NCBI RefSeq assembly: GCF_035222485.1
Contig: NC_085923.1
Location: 1,612,001 to 1,676,000, forward strand
DNA from: Podospora pseudoanserina
Lineage: Eukaryota; Ascomycota; Sordariomycetes; Sordariales; Podosporaceae
DNA: 64,000 nucleotides
Reading direction: 5' to 3'
The position numbers and the translations under genes are program-made. Below the pieces are notes generated by a model that was not told where the DNA came from, searched no databases, and saw nothing but the letters and a program-made list of their open reading frames with translations. Positions 1 to 12,299 of this stretch are shown here, piece after piece (within the stretch, counting starts at the first letter, position 1; each line of letters begins with the position of its first letter).

Positions 1-43
1 CACCGAATCTTCCCCTTCGATAGCCCGCAGCACTCAAAAGCCC

Positions 44-2240
44 TTAACTGACGCGCCTTGCCAAGAGGGGGTCCCCGGTTCCGATCAATAGGCAATATAA
101 AACATCTCGACCACTGACTGGCTCCGTTTTGTCCTGTGGGCAATCCATGTACACTGGCACGTGTTCGTCTTTATTATGAAAGAAGGGATGACCATGGACG
201 TCCTCATGTACCACGGCGCCGCGCATCGGGGCAACGAGATGTATTTGGCCATCCAAAACAGCCCCGAAGTTGTCATCAGCCTTCGTCAGCGCAAAGGTTC
301 TTCCCCGACAAATGCTCAAACGTGAATCCATTTGCAAATTAGAGATGTAGAAATGGGCGGAAGGTGATTTGGTAACAGGGTTTGTCAATGACATCCAGGA
401 CCACGATGGAATTCCAGGTATTCTGAAGGTGTTCCTGATGATGGGATGTGCAATGCCCACCCAAAGTAAACCTCGTGCCAAGTCCTCCAACCACAGCCCG
501 GCAAGATACCTGTCGCCCGTCACTTGGTGAACCCGGCGCGCAATGCCGGCACGAGAGTAGGGCCGATCCGACTCATGCGTGAGCACCATGCTTGAGTACT
601 CTGACATGGCCTCTAGCCAAAAGTCACGCGCCCGTTGCGAAGAGAACTTCCCTTCTGCCATCTCGGCAAATTGTCGGTGAATGCTGCCGTATTCATTGTT
701 AGTTGTGGTCCTCCAACGTCGAGCCCAATTCATGTAGCTGGGGGGCCTGAAACCATCCTCTTGCCTTCTCGCCGCCACATGCAGCCTTTCGATTTGCGTC
801 AAGTTCGTTGAGATGTTGTCCATGTCGCCGCATTCGAAATGCATGGTATGTCTGCACCGCCGGAGAAGCTCGGATTTCGAAAAATCAACGACGCGGGGTG
901 AGAGCATTCTCTCCTGAAACACCCACGCCCGGTAAAACAATGGGCTCACGGTCTTCTTACCGATAGAGCAAGTCCCCAAAACACAACTGTGGGTGACCGA
1001 GTGTGAGGGTCGGACGTGGATTTCCGCGGTGGATTCTTGCCCGTCTAATCGGAAGTTTATGGTGTGGGCAGCCAGAGGTTTGTAGAGGAGCCCAGCACAT
1101 TCACAATCCGTTTGTTGCCATACAAACTGGTGCCGCTCACTAAATAGGCTTTCCAAAGAATTTGTAACAGCTGCAGCTGCAATGTTGAAATAGCCATTGG
1201 CGTAGATATCGACCCTCTCGGCAGATTGTGTGAGCCAGTCGTCCATGCCGTCCTGGATAATACAAAGTGAATCAATCCAGAGAAAGTAACAACCGAGCAC
1301 GCGGGCCAGAGAGATGCTATCCCGGGAAAAAACAGGGATTTCGGATCACTCGATGCCCTCTGTTCTTGATTTGTACGTCTCTTTCGTTGTGCGCAGCGGA
1401 GGTGCGTCCAAGCCTGGTTTGCCCCAACAGCGGCTCAATGTGATGTAACGCAGAGCCGCCGAGCCAGCTGGGTTGGCAGTCTCCATCAAACCTTGGTGTC
1501 GAATTCGAGACATCAAAAAGGCGCGTCGGCAGATACCCCGACCATTCGTAACAGACAGGGTAATCTTTACACCCGTCTAACCACCGCTGTCTCACTCTGC
1601 TGCTGTCTTCGAGATCAGTCACTCCCGGCACGATGGATGCCTTCCCAAAGGAATCCAAAAAACCAGACCGCAGACATACTCCTTGACATCCCGTTGCTCG
1701 GGCTGGATAGGTGCTGGGCTCATCAAAAAGGCCCAGCCGAGGCCTGACCACTCTTTGCATATTATGGTGGGGTCGACGACCTACCCGCGTCACTTGAAGG
1801 TTTCTCCCCGGTCGTAATTCGCGCCAGACATGGAGGCGACGCTTCCCGTCTCTGCCAGCGATCTTTTCTAGCGGTTATGCTTCGTGTTCTCCGTCTTGTG
1901 AAGCAGGACCATCGGTTGAGCCCCCAGAATGATTGCGAGTCAGCTCCCCACCGGCCACGGTGTTGTCATGATATGGATCCTTACCCTCACCCTCATACTC
2001 ATCTTCATGCTCATCCTCATGCTCATCCCCATACATATCGCTCCAAAAATGGGATATACTCTGCTCCAAAATCACAACAGATACCGCATCCGTTCTCGGC
2101 AGCATCCGCGACCATTTCCAAAGAAATCACCCGATAGCGCGGCAGCGGCAAGAACCAAGAGCCTTTCGTCAATACTGCCGTCCGGGCTTGGATCAAAACT
2201 GGCAAAGTTTAGGTTGAGACATGCGGGGCAGATACACATC
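44..2240 (-). pseudogene. HET-domain (heterokaryon incompatibility) gene, broken
   Basis: A degenerate HET-domain gene read on the minus strand. HET proteins trigger cell death when genetically different hyphae fuse. Conserved blocks appear in the expected order but in different frames: a Cys-rich N-terminal part near 2240-2080 (MVADAAENGCGIC), an acidic GDEHEDEHEDEYEGEG stretch near 2035-1980, LPTRLFDV near 1520, ITLSRCWG near 1425, YFLWIDSLCIIQD near 1290, RAWVFQERMLSPR near 920, and WSWMS near 385. The frame changes after LPTRLFDV at the AAA run 1488-1490, as expected for one extra base. An in-frame TGA lies at 1346-1348 between the two halves of the domain. The longest open piece runs 1300-44 and has no ATG at its start. 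The 3' end near 44 may itself be a premature stop. I infer a pseudogene; the alternative for the frame change is a consensus error, but the TGA would still break it. Confidence 0.82.
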
Positions 2241-3154
2241 GTAGGCGCCATAGCTGGTGGGATTCAAATTCAAGTGTTGGCTATCGTCGGTGGGATGGGC
2301 AATGTCGCCAGCAGGCTCACGGATAGAGCTGGAGAAGCGGGGATGGATCCAGTCTGGAATTCGAGTGAAGTGCTGGATCGACTGACCTCTGCTACCTTGA
2401 GCAGCTGCAAGGCCTGAGATCGGCTCGGATTGATGAAGGTGTACTCCCAGGCACGAGCTGTGATCAGCCTGGATCACTGGGTGTCCTAAACATACCACCT
2501 GCTGTGTTCTCCCAGGTAGGAACGAGGGCTGTAACGTGGTGCAAAACAAACATCAGAATGATACGACAGAGCTGTCACTCACGATAACAGATTGGAGCCG
2601 ACTACGTTGACCTGAACCTCCCAGCGGCAATATCTCGAGAATCTACTTCCCATTAGTTACCTACCTACATACAATATCAGCCTACCTAGTATGACGCTGT
2701 CAGTCGAGGGAAGTCGTCCTCAAACCTCGGTTTTCAGGCAGCATGTCTTTAAGCTTCAATTGAAATTTAAGGTACCTTGGGCGGTACATGCATTATCTGG
2801 GTGGTGAGTTGAAAATGACGACACTAGGCGTAAAGGACACAGCTTAGCATCATTGACGGGACTACTAGAATCGACGTCCTGTGTAAGGGTTGGAGTGGGC
2901 AGCCGGGGCGGGTAACCCTGTAGCTTCACCCAGGCCTACCATTCTCATTCATCTGATTCTGGGGCTTCATTTTTGGAGTGAGGGCAGGCTTCTGGCAGTT
3001 TGGCAGTCAAACTCCCACAAGTCAACCTTAAGTGCAAGACTCAATCCCAAACAGTCATCCGGCCAATCTTTTTCTCCGTTGCTTAACATTTCGTTTTTTC
3101 TCCAAAATCAACCACCAGAATACCACATCCCATCACGAACCCAAAACCGAAAAC
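2241..3154. other. Gene-free stretch
   Basis: I see no reading frame with convincing coding character. The last 60 bases before 3155 would be the leader of the gene that follows. Confidence 0.5.
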
Positions 3155-3577
3155 ATGTCCCCTTCCGACGAACTCGAAGAAATGCTCCTCGACCTCACCA
3201 CCCAAGTCGCCTCCCTCCGCGACCTCGTGCTCCGACCCGAATACTCCAACTTTGAGGACGACCCCAAGACCTACGATTTCATCGTTCCAAGGGTGAACAA
3301 GATGTTGAACATCGCCGAAGCATGGATCATGAAGCTGGAGCATGATGCCAGGATGCAACAAGAGCAGGAGCGGCAATGGGCTGAAGAGTATGGCTGGGGA
3401 GGCTGGGGTGCGTCGGCACTGACACGACCTGCTGTGGAGTCGAGGGGGGAGTTTGACCTGCTGCTTAGGGGGTTTGAGAGAGTCAAGATGGGGGTTTTCT
3501 TTGCGGTGGAGGGGAATATCATGGTGGGGATTGAGACAGTTAAGCAAGGGGTGAGGGGGTTTGAGGGGTGGGTTTGA
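3155..3577 (+). CDS. Small unknown protein, 140 aa
   Basis: I do not recognise this gene. The start chosen is the ATG at 3155, which has a good A-rich context (aaaacATGtcc); the frame is also open upstream to 3032, but the extra N-terminus reads like leader sequence. The protein begins MSPSDELEEMLLDLTTQVASL, an amphipathic Leu-rich helix, and has a charged middle with a Gln/Glu run (MQQEQERQWAEEYG) that could continue a coiled coil. It ends in a Gly/Val-rich segment. No signal peptide or membrane segment is visible. Codon use is C-rich in the third position at the start and G-rich at the end. No partner gene is adjacent. A single exon, no breaks. Confidence 0.6.
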   Translation: MSPSDELEEMLLDLTTQVASLRDLVLRPEYSNFEDDPKTYDFIVPRVNKMLNIAEAWIMKLEHDARMQQEQERQWAEEYGWGGWGASALTRPAVESRGEFDLLLRGFERVKMGVFFAVEGNIMVGIETVKQGVRGFEGWV

Positions 3578-5093
3578 GAGGCGGAGAAGCGGTGGAGCGA
3601 GATTGATAGGAGAAGGATGGTCTTTCGTTCAGGAGGAGGTGTAATGATTGGCGGGACTGTCATGGAAACAAGCTGATAAAAGCAGGGGAATCGACTTTTG
3701 GGTGTTGAGGAACAGGCTGTGGGCGGAGAGGCCATCCTTAAATGCCTGGCAGAATCATTTAGTGGCCTTTACTTCAGAAGAGTATCTAAGTAATTCGTTA
3801 AGTCTCCGAGAACATGTCACACTCTGGGATCCTCATGAATCTACTGAACCAAGGTCTAACGCATCAAAACACAGACTAGCCCTATATTCCAAACTAGACT
3901 TTGCCGAACCAGCATCACCACCACCAACTCCAGATCATCTCCATCAATATGCCCTCGAACAACACCACATCCAAAGGGAAGCCCCTAGGTACTTGTTGAT
4001 TGGATCTCAAACTCTCCATGTTCTCACCACCACTACCCCTCCCCTTCGCTCAAGACACCCATCTTTCTCTGCCCAAGCTGACTGACCGCTTGAATTTTCG
4101 CACCCTGCTTGAAACCTCCATGTATGGCTGCTGGGGCTGGGAGAGTATTTCAGTCACCTCCTTCCGATTCTGGATCTACCGAGACGCTGGTAGATGCTTT
4201 CCATGGTTAAGCAAGTTCAACAGATAAAGAAACTCATCAAGGAGGCAGGAGCGACCGGGTAACTGCCATCTTCTAGCTAAGGTAGGAAGGTGATTGCTTG
4301 TATGTGACGGTGGAGTCGCCTGGTTCCTGGATGTGGCCTGCAATCTTCCTGATGCTGCACTTGACTCTTATGTCGCACTTTGAGAAAGATGTTATACTTT
4401 TGCTTGCGATGACATCATCGAAAAACTGGCGGACATGCTGTACTAGGTTCCGATCCACAGATCCGCCAACCGCAAGCATCTACGACTCTCCTCTTTTAAG
4501 ATAACGCCCTGGACTATTCAACTGCTCATTCCAACGTCTTGAGCTTGGGGGTGTTACACAGCCTCGACGAGGCACCTGATGTATGAGAGCTGTGCTGGGC
4601 AGTTTTTGGAAATGAGTTTGGAAGCTTACCTACCTACCCTCAATTCGTCGGTAGATACAGCTTATCACTGTTTCTCATTTGATTTACCGCTCTTCCTCCA
4701 GCCCGGCATTGAGGAAAGTGTTTCTTTGTCTTCGGGTCAAAGCCCACGGTTTGAGCGCGAGAAATCTTGGCTTTCGGATGCTACAACAAAGACTCATAGG
4801 GCATATTGGTGTCAATCTCCGGTTTCTGACAATGCCATTGTCTCCTCTTATGCAAGTCCACCCTCGGCAGAAGCGGACATATATGCCAGATGAGAATACG
4901 ATGATAGCATGAAGAGAAAAACAGAACGAAAGAATCCAACTTACATGAAAAAAGGGCGGTCTACGTATATACTCAGTATCTGCATACGGCCATGATTCCG
5001 ACTTCTTGCTGGCTCATACTCGAGGTGTATACTCGACCTTGGTATACCTACCTTGACTAAAACGCTCCGCGGTTTCCAGCCAAAGTCACCACC
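3578..5093. other. Gene-free stretch with weak open frames
   Basis: Several frames of 65-145 codons are open here but none has recognisable domains, and their composition is unlike the neighbouring genes. A short patch near 4071-4135 (LPKLTDRLNFRTLLETSMYG) faintly resembles the N-terminus of retrotransposon Gag-like proteins, which I cannot support further. Confidence 0.4.
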
Positions 5094-5708
5094 ATGCCCC
5101 CCCCCCGTGCGCCCTTCACAAGGGAAAAGGTCTCAACTTGGAATGCTATCGAAGGGTACAGCACATTTCCAGACATCGACGACCCTTACCCCCCCCATCG
5201 TCGTGCTCTGCCCAATCTGCCGCCACAAGCCGTCCTTTCTCGACGACAAATACTGCAGACACCCCCTCACAGTCTATGGCATCGGTCGTGAGATTCCGTA
5301 CTACAACATCCCCAAAACTCTGTCTCGCCATAGGGCCACGCCGCTTCCGGATTGGCTTAGGAGGACCGAGGAGGAGCTGGTGGTCCCCGTCCCGCGACAT
5401 TGCAACGACTGCAGCGAGTCGAGGGTGAAGGGAATGTTGACGTCGATTAACAACCAGAGAAATTGGGGGGCGGATAGGCTTCGGCAGTGGTTCGTGGATG
5501 GGGGGTACTATCACCCGGACAAGATCGAGCTTGCTTTCCCCTGGGGGTGGGGGGGTGGCGTCACATCTTGAACGTGCGTAGGGAGAAGAGGGAGGCCTTT
5601 ATTATTGACAACCTGGCGCGGCAGCTTGAAAATGAAGGACCGGCTGGGGGAGGGCATCGGCCGCGACGTCGGGTATGTAGCGATGACGAAGAGGAGGATT
5701 GGGACTGA
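5094..5708 (+). pseudogene. CxxC-containing unknown protein, two homopolymer frameshifts
   Basis: One coding region of about 204 codons spread over three frames. It starts at the ATG at 5094 (MPPPRAPFTREKVSTWNAIE...). The frame shifts at an eight-C run (5189-5196), where one C too many moves it into VLCPICRHKPSFLDDKYC. It shifts again at a seven-G run (5549-5555), where one G too few moves it into WRHILNVRREKREAFIIDN, ending with an acidic CSDDEEEDWD tail. Cys pairs CPIC and CNDC about 60 residues apart suggest a zinc-binding fold, which is inference. The continuity of protein-like composition across both breaks is the argument for one gene. I do not recognise the family. The breaks may be real or may be consensus errors in homopolymers. 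Confidence 0.6.
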
Positions 5709-7089
5709 GGTGGATGTTGTATGTGAAGGGAGAGAGATGATAGAGCTGAGGGGTCGTCAAGTCTAGATGAGTATTTCTCGCCCTCTTGGGGTGGTTCAAC
5801 CCTTTTCCTGAAGGACGATGGGAATTACGGTGATACATAGGTCTGAAAAGACGGGGTCTCAGTAATGGGACTCGGTTGAGTACGGCAATGGAAGTATGAA
5901 TAGCAACTTGTGAATGATTCAGGGCTGTGAACTCCTTGCCCTCGTGAGTTTTCCAGGTGATACTATGAATACATAACGTTTGCTTGTTCAAGGCTTACAG
6001 TTCCGGCTGTGATGAGCATCCCCTTGGTACTTGGTCTTTGGCATGCTACAGAGCCTGTCATGCTCCATTGATGGCCGTGACAGATCAGTTACTGGTCCAT
6101 ATTATTATTGCTCACAGAAGGTTTTCGGTGAGGAAAATAAACACAAGGAAGTTGTCATAAGATGGTTTGCTATATATTTGTACTGTCATGGCAGAGCACA
6201 GGATATTCAATGTTTCCCTAAAATTATGTCCTTGTCAAAATTGTTCCACTTCTTGTCAAATATTAGCCCTCAAAGGAGAAATAGCAGTGTCCAGCCCGGT
6301 AAAAGGTTTAGTACCATCCAAAGCATCAGCGACTTCGGAACTTTCTACCAGTCGCAGTGGCTGATGGGGAGATTAGGCATGCTTTATATGCACCTTCTTG
6401 TTAATCAGACTTCAGGCCCATATCTTGTTCGAATTACTTCGCTCTTCATGGAGCACAAACACCATCAGCCTCCGTGCCGGTCATCATCGGAGCAAAGTCT
6501 CTGTCCCCTGCGCTCCCCTTGTCTTGCTAATAAGACCTAGCCCTGTGCTAACTGGTCCCACTTTTGTCGACGACAGTATCCATCTTGTCGGTGACAATAC
6601 TCAGCTCGGCGGCAACAGTATTCACCTGTGTGAGGCCCATATAAAATGTTTCTTGCCTGTTGGGCCTAGTTATTTTGCTCTTCACCACCATCGTAGCTCA
6701 CACAGCTTTCTTCATCCGTCGCAACCTTTGTCGTCTGATCCTACGGAAGCCTTCTCATCCCACATACATAGCCTTTCGGTTTGGATCGCGATTTTTACCT
6801 ATAAGGCACTCACTTCCTACTTGGACATCTTAGTTTATTGCTCGGCATCTACCTCCTACTTGACCTCCGGTGTTGCTATCATCACGCAAGTCGCTCAATT
6901 GAGCTTTTCTGCAGCAAGAAGTCGTCAAGTAAGGACTCCTTCCTTCGCTCACCACCTTGAGAGATGCTTCCATGGATTTCTAGCGGCTTCGATCCGGTCT
7001 TATCATACTTTTGCTACAATTTTGACTTTTATTCTGAACTATTCTAACTTCGGTTAATAGATCGGTCACTTAGAATCCCACCAACAGTT
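5709..7089. other. Gene-free stretch, presumably upstream region of the 7090 gene
   Basis: Open frames of 130-220 codons occur but are Ser/His/Leu-rich in a way typical of non-coding pyrimidine-rich DNA and carry no motif. Two short repeats of the type tttGTCGacGACAgTATCCA and cttGTCGGTGACAATACTCA occur near 6565-6605. Confidence 0.4.
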
Positions 7090-8329
7090 ATGGAAGACTT
7101 CGATTGGTTAAACTACCAATCCGATGAAGATGGATCGCCATTTTGTGCGAGTTTTGCGACAAGCCCCACTCTTACACCCGAGACACGAAATCGTCGTCGC
7201 CATCAGAGGAAGTTCCATGGCCGGCCCGGGCCTGACGAGCCCCAAAACAGTTGGTTCTTTGCGCGCCGCCGAGCACAGCAGGAGGCCTTGGAAGCTGAGC
7301 AAAGCCAATCTGCTGCTGCAAACCCCGTCCCGCATCAGTCCGCAACACAGGCCACGGGGAACACTGTTGGGTCTTCCGGAATTGTGCCTCAGGTCCTGGC
7401 ACAAGCCGGCCGCAGTGAACACTGCTGGACTTCCCGGTGTTACTCCAGCTCTGGCCCATTCGTCTGCCGCCCCCTCTGGATACCCCATATATAATCCGGC
7501 CCACGATCAAGCCCATACGGCATGAATGTCAACAGCCACGGGGAAAATCTCCTGAGTACTGGGTACATCAGCAACAGCACTGGCGTGATGAGCCCACGCC
7601 CCACGTCCGCTCATTCCGCCTACCCCGTCTATGCGGCGAACCATCAAACCCGCTATGGCTTGAATGTCAACAGTCAGGGGTTGAGGAACCTGCCGACTAG
7701 CAGGTATACCCAAGACAATGCTCTGGTTAGTCAACGTCCAGCTTCCGCGCCTTCTCGGTACCCTGCTGATCCGCTTAACCACCAAGCTCCATACGGAACC
7801 AACCGCAACAACCGAGTCATGGCCAACATCTCGAATAGCGGGTACACCGGCAGGAACTTGGAATGCTGGCCCGATGAGCCACCATCAAACCTCCCCCTGT
7901 TCCAGCTACAAGAGCCATCAAGCCTCCGACCAGGTGACTCTCAGCAACCAAAGGACGGACAACCTGCCGCATAGCGTGTACATCAACAATGGTGTTACCT
8001 CGATGACCCCAACAGGCTGGGCGCACGGTGAGAAATGCCGAACACGCCAATGCCTACGGTCACCTCATCAGCGACAATGCCGCTGGGACCAACGAACCTC
8101 CTGCTGGACGCCTCAGCTCAGGAACCCTGAACCTCTCTCCAACTCGAGTGGTCCCCAGATGCGATTCCGTAAGCGTCGAGCAAGCGACGAACTTGTCGAT
8201 CCCCGACTGTTGACCCGGCCCAGAGTCACCAGTCCTTCTCCAACGCGAAACGAGGCCGGTGAGTCTCTGGTCAACAGTGGGTGTGGTGCTGCCATTCAGA
8301 ATGCTGAGAACAGAGATGGGGACGGTTGA
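7090..8329 (+). pseudogene. Asn/Gln/Pro-rich repeat protein, several frameshifts
   Basis: The start is the ATG at 7090 (MEDFDWLNYQSDEDGSPFC). After a basic region (RRRHQRKFHGRPG) the protein consists of degenerate repeats of about 45-50 residues, each containing an NxNSxG block, a SxRPxSAxSxYP block and an NHQxxYG block. These are best seen at 7522-7810. The frame changes near 7410-7440, again near 7513-7520, where one repeat is one C short relative to its neighbours, and again near 7960-8160. The C-terminus (FRKRRASDELVDPRLLTRP) contains a basic patch that could be a nuclear signal. No known domain is recognised. The repeats align across the breaks, which supports one decayed gene rather than several small ones. 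Introns could explain some but not all of the frame changes. Confidence 0.5.
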
Positions 8330-8460
8330 TTACCGAGAGAGCCACGATGTGGATGGTGCCGCTGTTTAGAATTCTGAGAGCAATGAGGGGGAATGGTGCT
8401 GCCGTTGAGAATGACGAGAGCAATAATGGGGATGACGAGGATAATGGTGGCGAAGACTCC
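8285..8460 (+). repeat. Imperfect tandem repeat, three units
   Basis: Three diverged units of about 40-60 bp begin with GGTGCTGCC or GGTGCCGCT followed by an AGAATgctGAGAgCAatgaGGGG-like core, near 8285, 8355 and 8395. The first overlaps the 3' end of the repeat-protein gene, so the units may once have been coding. Confidence 0.55.
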
Positions 8461-9441
8461 GAGAAAAAGGAGTGAGCTACATCCAAGCTGCAATCCAGTT
8501 GCTCCCTGGCTTTGACTCAGGTCCAAGGAATTCTCACAGAGCTTCTTTTCAGAGTTTTCTTTTTGGAGGAATTTGATGAGGGGGGTGTATTGTACGGTCA
8601 GAAGAAGGTGTATGGAGGATATCAGCGGAGCGGAATTTGTTTATCGGCGGAATGAGAGAATTTGCTTTTCAGCAATATGGAGGAGTTATCGGGAGCATGG
8701 ATTTGCCAATGGGGATGGGAGTGTATCATATTCGTCAACATCAGTCAATATCAGGAGGGGCACAGTGATTTTGAGGATAATGGAGTTGACTAGGGACATG
8801 GTGGTTGTTTATGAGGGAAAGGACTTTCTCAGGGATGCAGTTATTAGGAATGTGAAGGTTTTCTATGTATTAGGCGATGATTGGCAGAGAGACACAAGCC
8901 CTGATGTGTGTGTGTGTGACGTTTATTGGCCCGCCCGGCTCGCCGAGCACGTAGATCCTATCTGAGGATAGGTTGGGGCTGTGGTGGCTATATAGTATAT
9001 ACATGATGTCGTCCAACACTTAGGGCAATATGCCCACATATATCACCACTTTCAAGCCTGGACACAAGCCCTGGCATGAAGCATGAGGCTCCAATGGGGC
9101 TCGATAGGCAGTTATTCATGGTACTTTAGTGTAAAGATAGCCCAGGTGTATACGTATATATTTTTTTTTGTTTGGAAAATTTCTGAACTCGTGATGGTGG
9201 CGCATGTGATGATGGTCCGTTGGAGGAGGGGTGATGGAGGAGGGGTTACGATGGAGGGCTTATGGAGGATGGTCGATGACGGAGGGGTGATGGATATCAA
9301 CTTGTAAGCTGGGGGTTGTGTATGACGGTGGGGTGAAAAGAGCAAGGCAGTTCAGAAACCATTCAACTGATGCTTCTGAGGCTCTTCGAGGCCCTTTCAC
9401 TACTTTGGGAAATAGCTGAGTATGGGATCTAAAGACGACGC
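8461..9441. other. Gene-free stretch
   Basis: A 130-codon open frame at 8573-8965 has no recognisable motif and I do not call it. A purine-rich GGAGGAGGGGTGATGG-type simple repeat lies at 9219-9292. Confidence 0.4.
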
Positions 9442-10361
9442 GTGTTGCACAGCCACAAAACCTTTAACACAAACAGTACGCCGCAGCAATGGCGCGCAGA
9501 ATTAAAGCAGCAATCCAGCGCGAAACGTGCCATCAAGCGACCCTCTGACAGCAGAGCTATCAAGACTTCACATAGCCCTTTTCGGACACAGTCTACGGCC
9601 GAATTTGAACAGAGGCCTTCTCAGACACAAGCTATGGCTTGCGGTATGAGATCCCAGCCCAGTAATGTTTGTTATATTTCCAAAGCATAAGAAATCGAGA
9701 CCTTTCTAACTTTGTACACAGACCCCGGTCATACCTGCTCTCCACAGCGTCCAAGTTTTGTAACCATCCCCTGCTGTACCGGCGTACGGGTTGGGCCTCC
9801 CCCGATGCAGCCTCCCCAGATACAGCCTCCCCAGATACAGCCTCCCCCGATGCAGGCCCAGCAGGTGCATGCCCTGCAGATGCATGCCCAACAGTTTCCC
9901 GCCCCGCAGACTCTTGCCCAGTTCAACACCGTATTTTACGTTCTCCAAACATTCAAGCTTGAATGTTACTAACCTCTACATGCAGCCACCTATCATACCC
10001 TCAGATGTTCCATGGCGCTGAAAATCTGCATTCCCAACGCTATGCCGTCGTCCGCGGAAACCCGCAATTGTCTGCATATGATCGATTGAATCAAGAAGTT
10101 CATGGCCCGATGCAAGATGTGAACAACTGGAACCCTTATGTCTCAAGGGGCGAGTTCAACATTGGGCCGTCTCCCCAAGCTCAGACTTCAATTCCCATGG
10201 ATCCAGCTCTCAGCACCGTGGTCATCCAAGCTCAAATCAGCCAGGCCGAAGCGAGCCACAGCGGCAAGCGCACCCCTCCGCGGGAGCTAACCAGAGTCTG
10301 CACAAGAGCGAGGGAGGGCGATGAAGAGGATCTTTCGAACCCCTTCATCAATTACGACTGA
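9442..10361 (+). CDS. Gln/Pro-rich unknown protein, three exons
   Basis: Exon structure inferred from splice signals: exon 1 to 9661, intron 9662-9721 (GTAATG ... TTTCTAAC ... ACACAG), exon 2 9722-9930, intron 9931-10004 (GTATTT ... TTACTAAC ... CTCAG), exon 3 10005-10361. The phases agree and both introns remove in-frame stops. The true start is unresolved: the frame is open from 9442 after a TAA, but has no ATG until late in exon 1, so an upstream exon is likely. Exon 2 encodes a Pro/Gln repeat built on a 15-bp DNA unit (CCTCCCCAGATACAG) near 9806-9865, then QxxHALQMHAQQ. The C-terminus is charged (GKRTPPRELTRVCTRAREGDEEDL). Family not recognised. The composition resembles the repeat protein 1 kb upstream, so the two may be distant relatives. 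Confidence 0.55.
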
Positions 10362-12299
10362 CATTATCCGCGTCACATTTATCAACATTGTACCAACATC
10401 AGATCGGGCACCTCACAGGCTCGTTATGTCAACATACAACATCAAGATTAATCGCCCCAGCCAGCACTGAGCAGAGTTATCGACACAAATGAGCTTTGCT
10501 CACACTGCGGTTATCATACCGAGCATCAAGAGCTTAGTCATTCCATCGCTAAGCAGGCAGGGAATATTGAGGGGTCTATCAACAGCAATACATATTCACA
10601 AGGATACGTCTTCACAAAAGACTTGTGGGATATTGAACAAAGATCTTTGGTCATTACCCAGGGCCGGCAACTTCAAGACCGAAGGAAATTCAACGGGGAA
10701 GGTTGAAGGCTCAGATGGCTAGCAGATGGAATTTGGAGAGAATCGGGGAGTTTTGGCGTTCGGTTTTTTGGGTGACCAACTGCTTGAGACCAGATGGATG
10801 CGGGAATGTGGTCGGCTTTGGATGGCAATTTGCCGAGTACGAAACGACTCTTCTGTGTCGATGCCAATAGGTACACTTGGGACATAAACACCTCATAGCT
10901 CGACAACATCATCGGCCGGGTCCCTAGGAGCTGGGGTTATAGCTGCATTTTAAATTAGAGGGTGCCAGGGTTGTGACGGTGGTCTTTTGGGAAACCGATC
11001 GCTCTGAATTACTAGATGGGTGCGGGAATGTGGTCCGCTGAGGAACGGCCGACGGCCAAGTACGAGTAGGGACTCTTTCGCATCGATTTCATCCGGGAAG
11101 GTACGACCCGACCTTTCAACAACGTCGCCTGAGCTTGACAGGAGGAAATATGTGGCTTTGGGATATTGGAGAGAAGAAGCGCCGGATTGGAGGAGCACCT
11201 TCTGAGTTTGGGGTTGGGAAGGAGGAAGGATACCGGACAAAAGAAAAAAGGATTTGTCTTGTAGAGTATGTATAATAGGATTGCGTTGTTATATCTTCAT
11301 CACGGCTATATGAGGTTGTCAATTACGTCAAGTTGATTGTCGCAAGACATGAGTGATTTCGAAGATCCATCATCCCACCCCCTTAACAGAGGTGATCTTT
11401 GCATTTCCCACATGGTGCTTATTTTGACTGGAGTCACTGAGGTCTTGGTGTCCCCCACTTCAACCCGGCGATGATAGACAGTGACAGGCGGTGATAGCAA
11501 ATACTCTACGTGTATTCTGGGAATAGTTACAGATCTCTGATTCAAAGTGATCAGAGGGGCACAATGCTTGAGGCTTATTTCTTGATGACTGCAGAGGTGA
11601 CTACAATTATGACAACGGCCCAGGAGACATTTGACTTTAAATCTCACAGCAAATCCTGGACCCATGAACTTTCACTTTGTGGGTAGTTCTTCCGCCACTG
11701 TGAACCCCTCACGATGTAGCTTCTCGCCTGCCATGTCAGTCCATTTCAATTCGGCTTTGCGTCCTACCGTTTCACCCCTCCAGCCATGGTCAAAATGTCT
11801 GGCCCCTGGTTGCCAAAATCGTCGAGAGGACCGACCGTTTATGTTACCTGTGGTCTTTCGGTAAATAAAGCAGTTGGTGATAGGGGGAAAGGATCATAAC
11901 AACAAGAGAGCCCAAGGTCTGAGCAATAGAAATACGGTCGACCGACATACAGATATCCTCATCACTTCTTCCATTGATTGTTTACTTTTTACCTACAAAA
12001 GCCTCCTCTTGAAGCCCACAACTCCTTGCCGCTTTAACGCATTGTACCTCGTTCCCAAAGTGGCCACCGCCCTTCATCATCTTCTTCAAAATGGTAACCC
12101 AACTGGACCCGCTAGTAGTGGGGGAAGAAGCAGAGCTTGGTCAAGTGAATAACACAATGGTATGCGACACCAGGGGTGAAATCAACAATAACAAGCAGGT
12201 CCAGTGTTCGTCAACTGTGTGGGCTGCCACGGAAAGGTCAAGCAGCGCGCAAATATTTTGCGCTGCCCCTCCACTGCTTGTTTACCTTCAACTTGGCCT
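10362..12299. other. Gene-free stretch (contains the duplication listed separately)
   Basis: No open frame with coding character or recognisable motif; the longest frames are 75-120 codons. Confidence 0.4.
10785..11110 (+). repeat. Imperfect direct duplication
   Basis: A segment around 10790-10870 (AGATGGATGCGGGAATGTGG, then a GCCGAGTACGA-like block and a TCGATG end) recurs about 220 bp downstream around 11012-11095 (AGATGGGTGCGGGAATGTGG, GGCCAAGTACGA, ATCGAT). No gene is associated. Confidence 0.55.

Noticed and set aside
3648-4227. Weak frames with a Gag-like patch (LPKLTDRLNFR)
   Set aside because: The resemblance is limited to a dozen residues and no downstream retrotransposon sequence follows.
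6398-7057. 219-codon open frame on the plus strand
   Set aside because: Ser/His/Leu-rich composition of pyrimidine-rich upstream DNA, no motif, no ATG context; treated as non-coding.
8573-8965. 130-codon open frame
   Set aside because: No motif, no repeat or homologue in the window, and codon use unlike neighbours.
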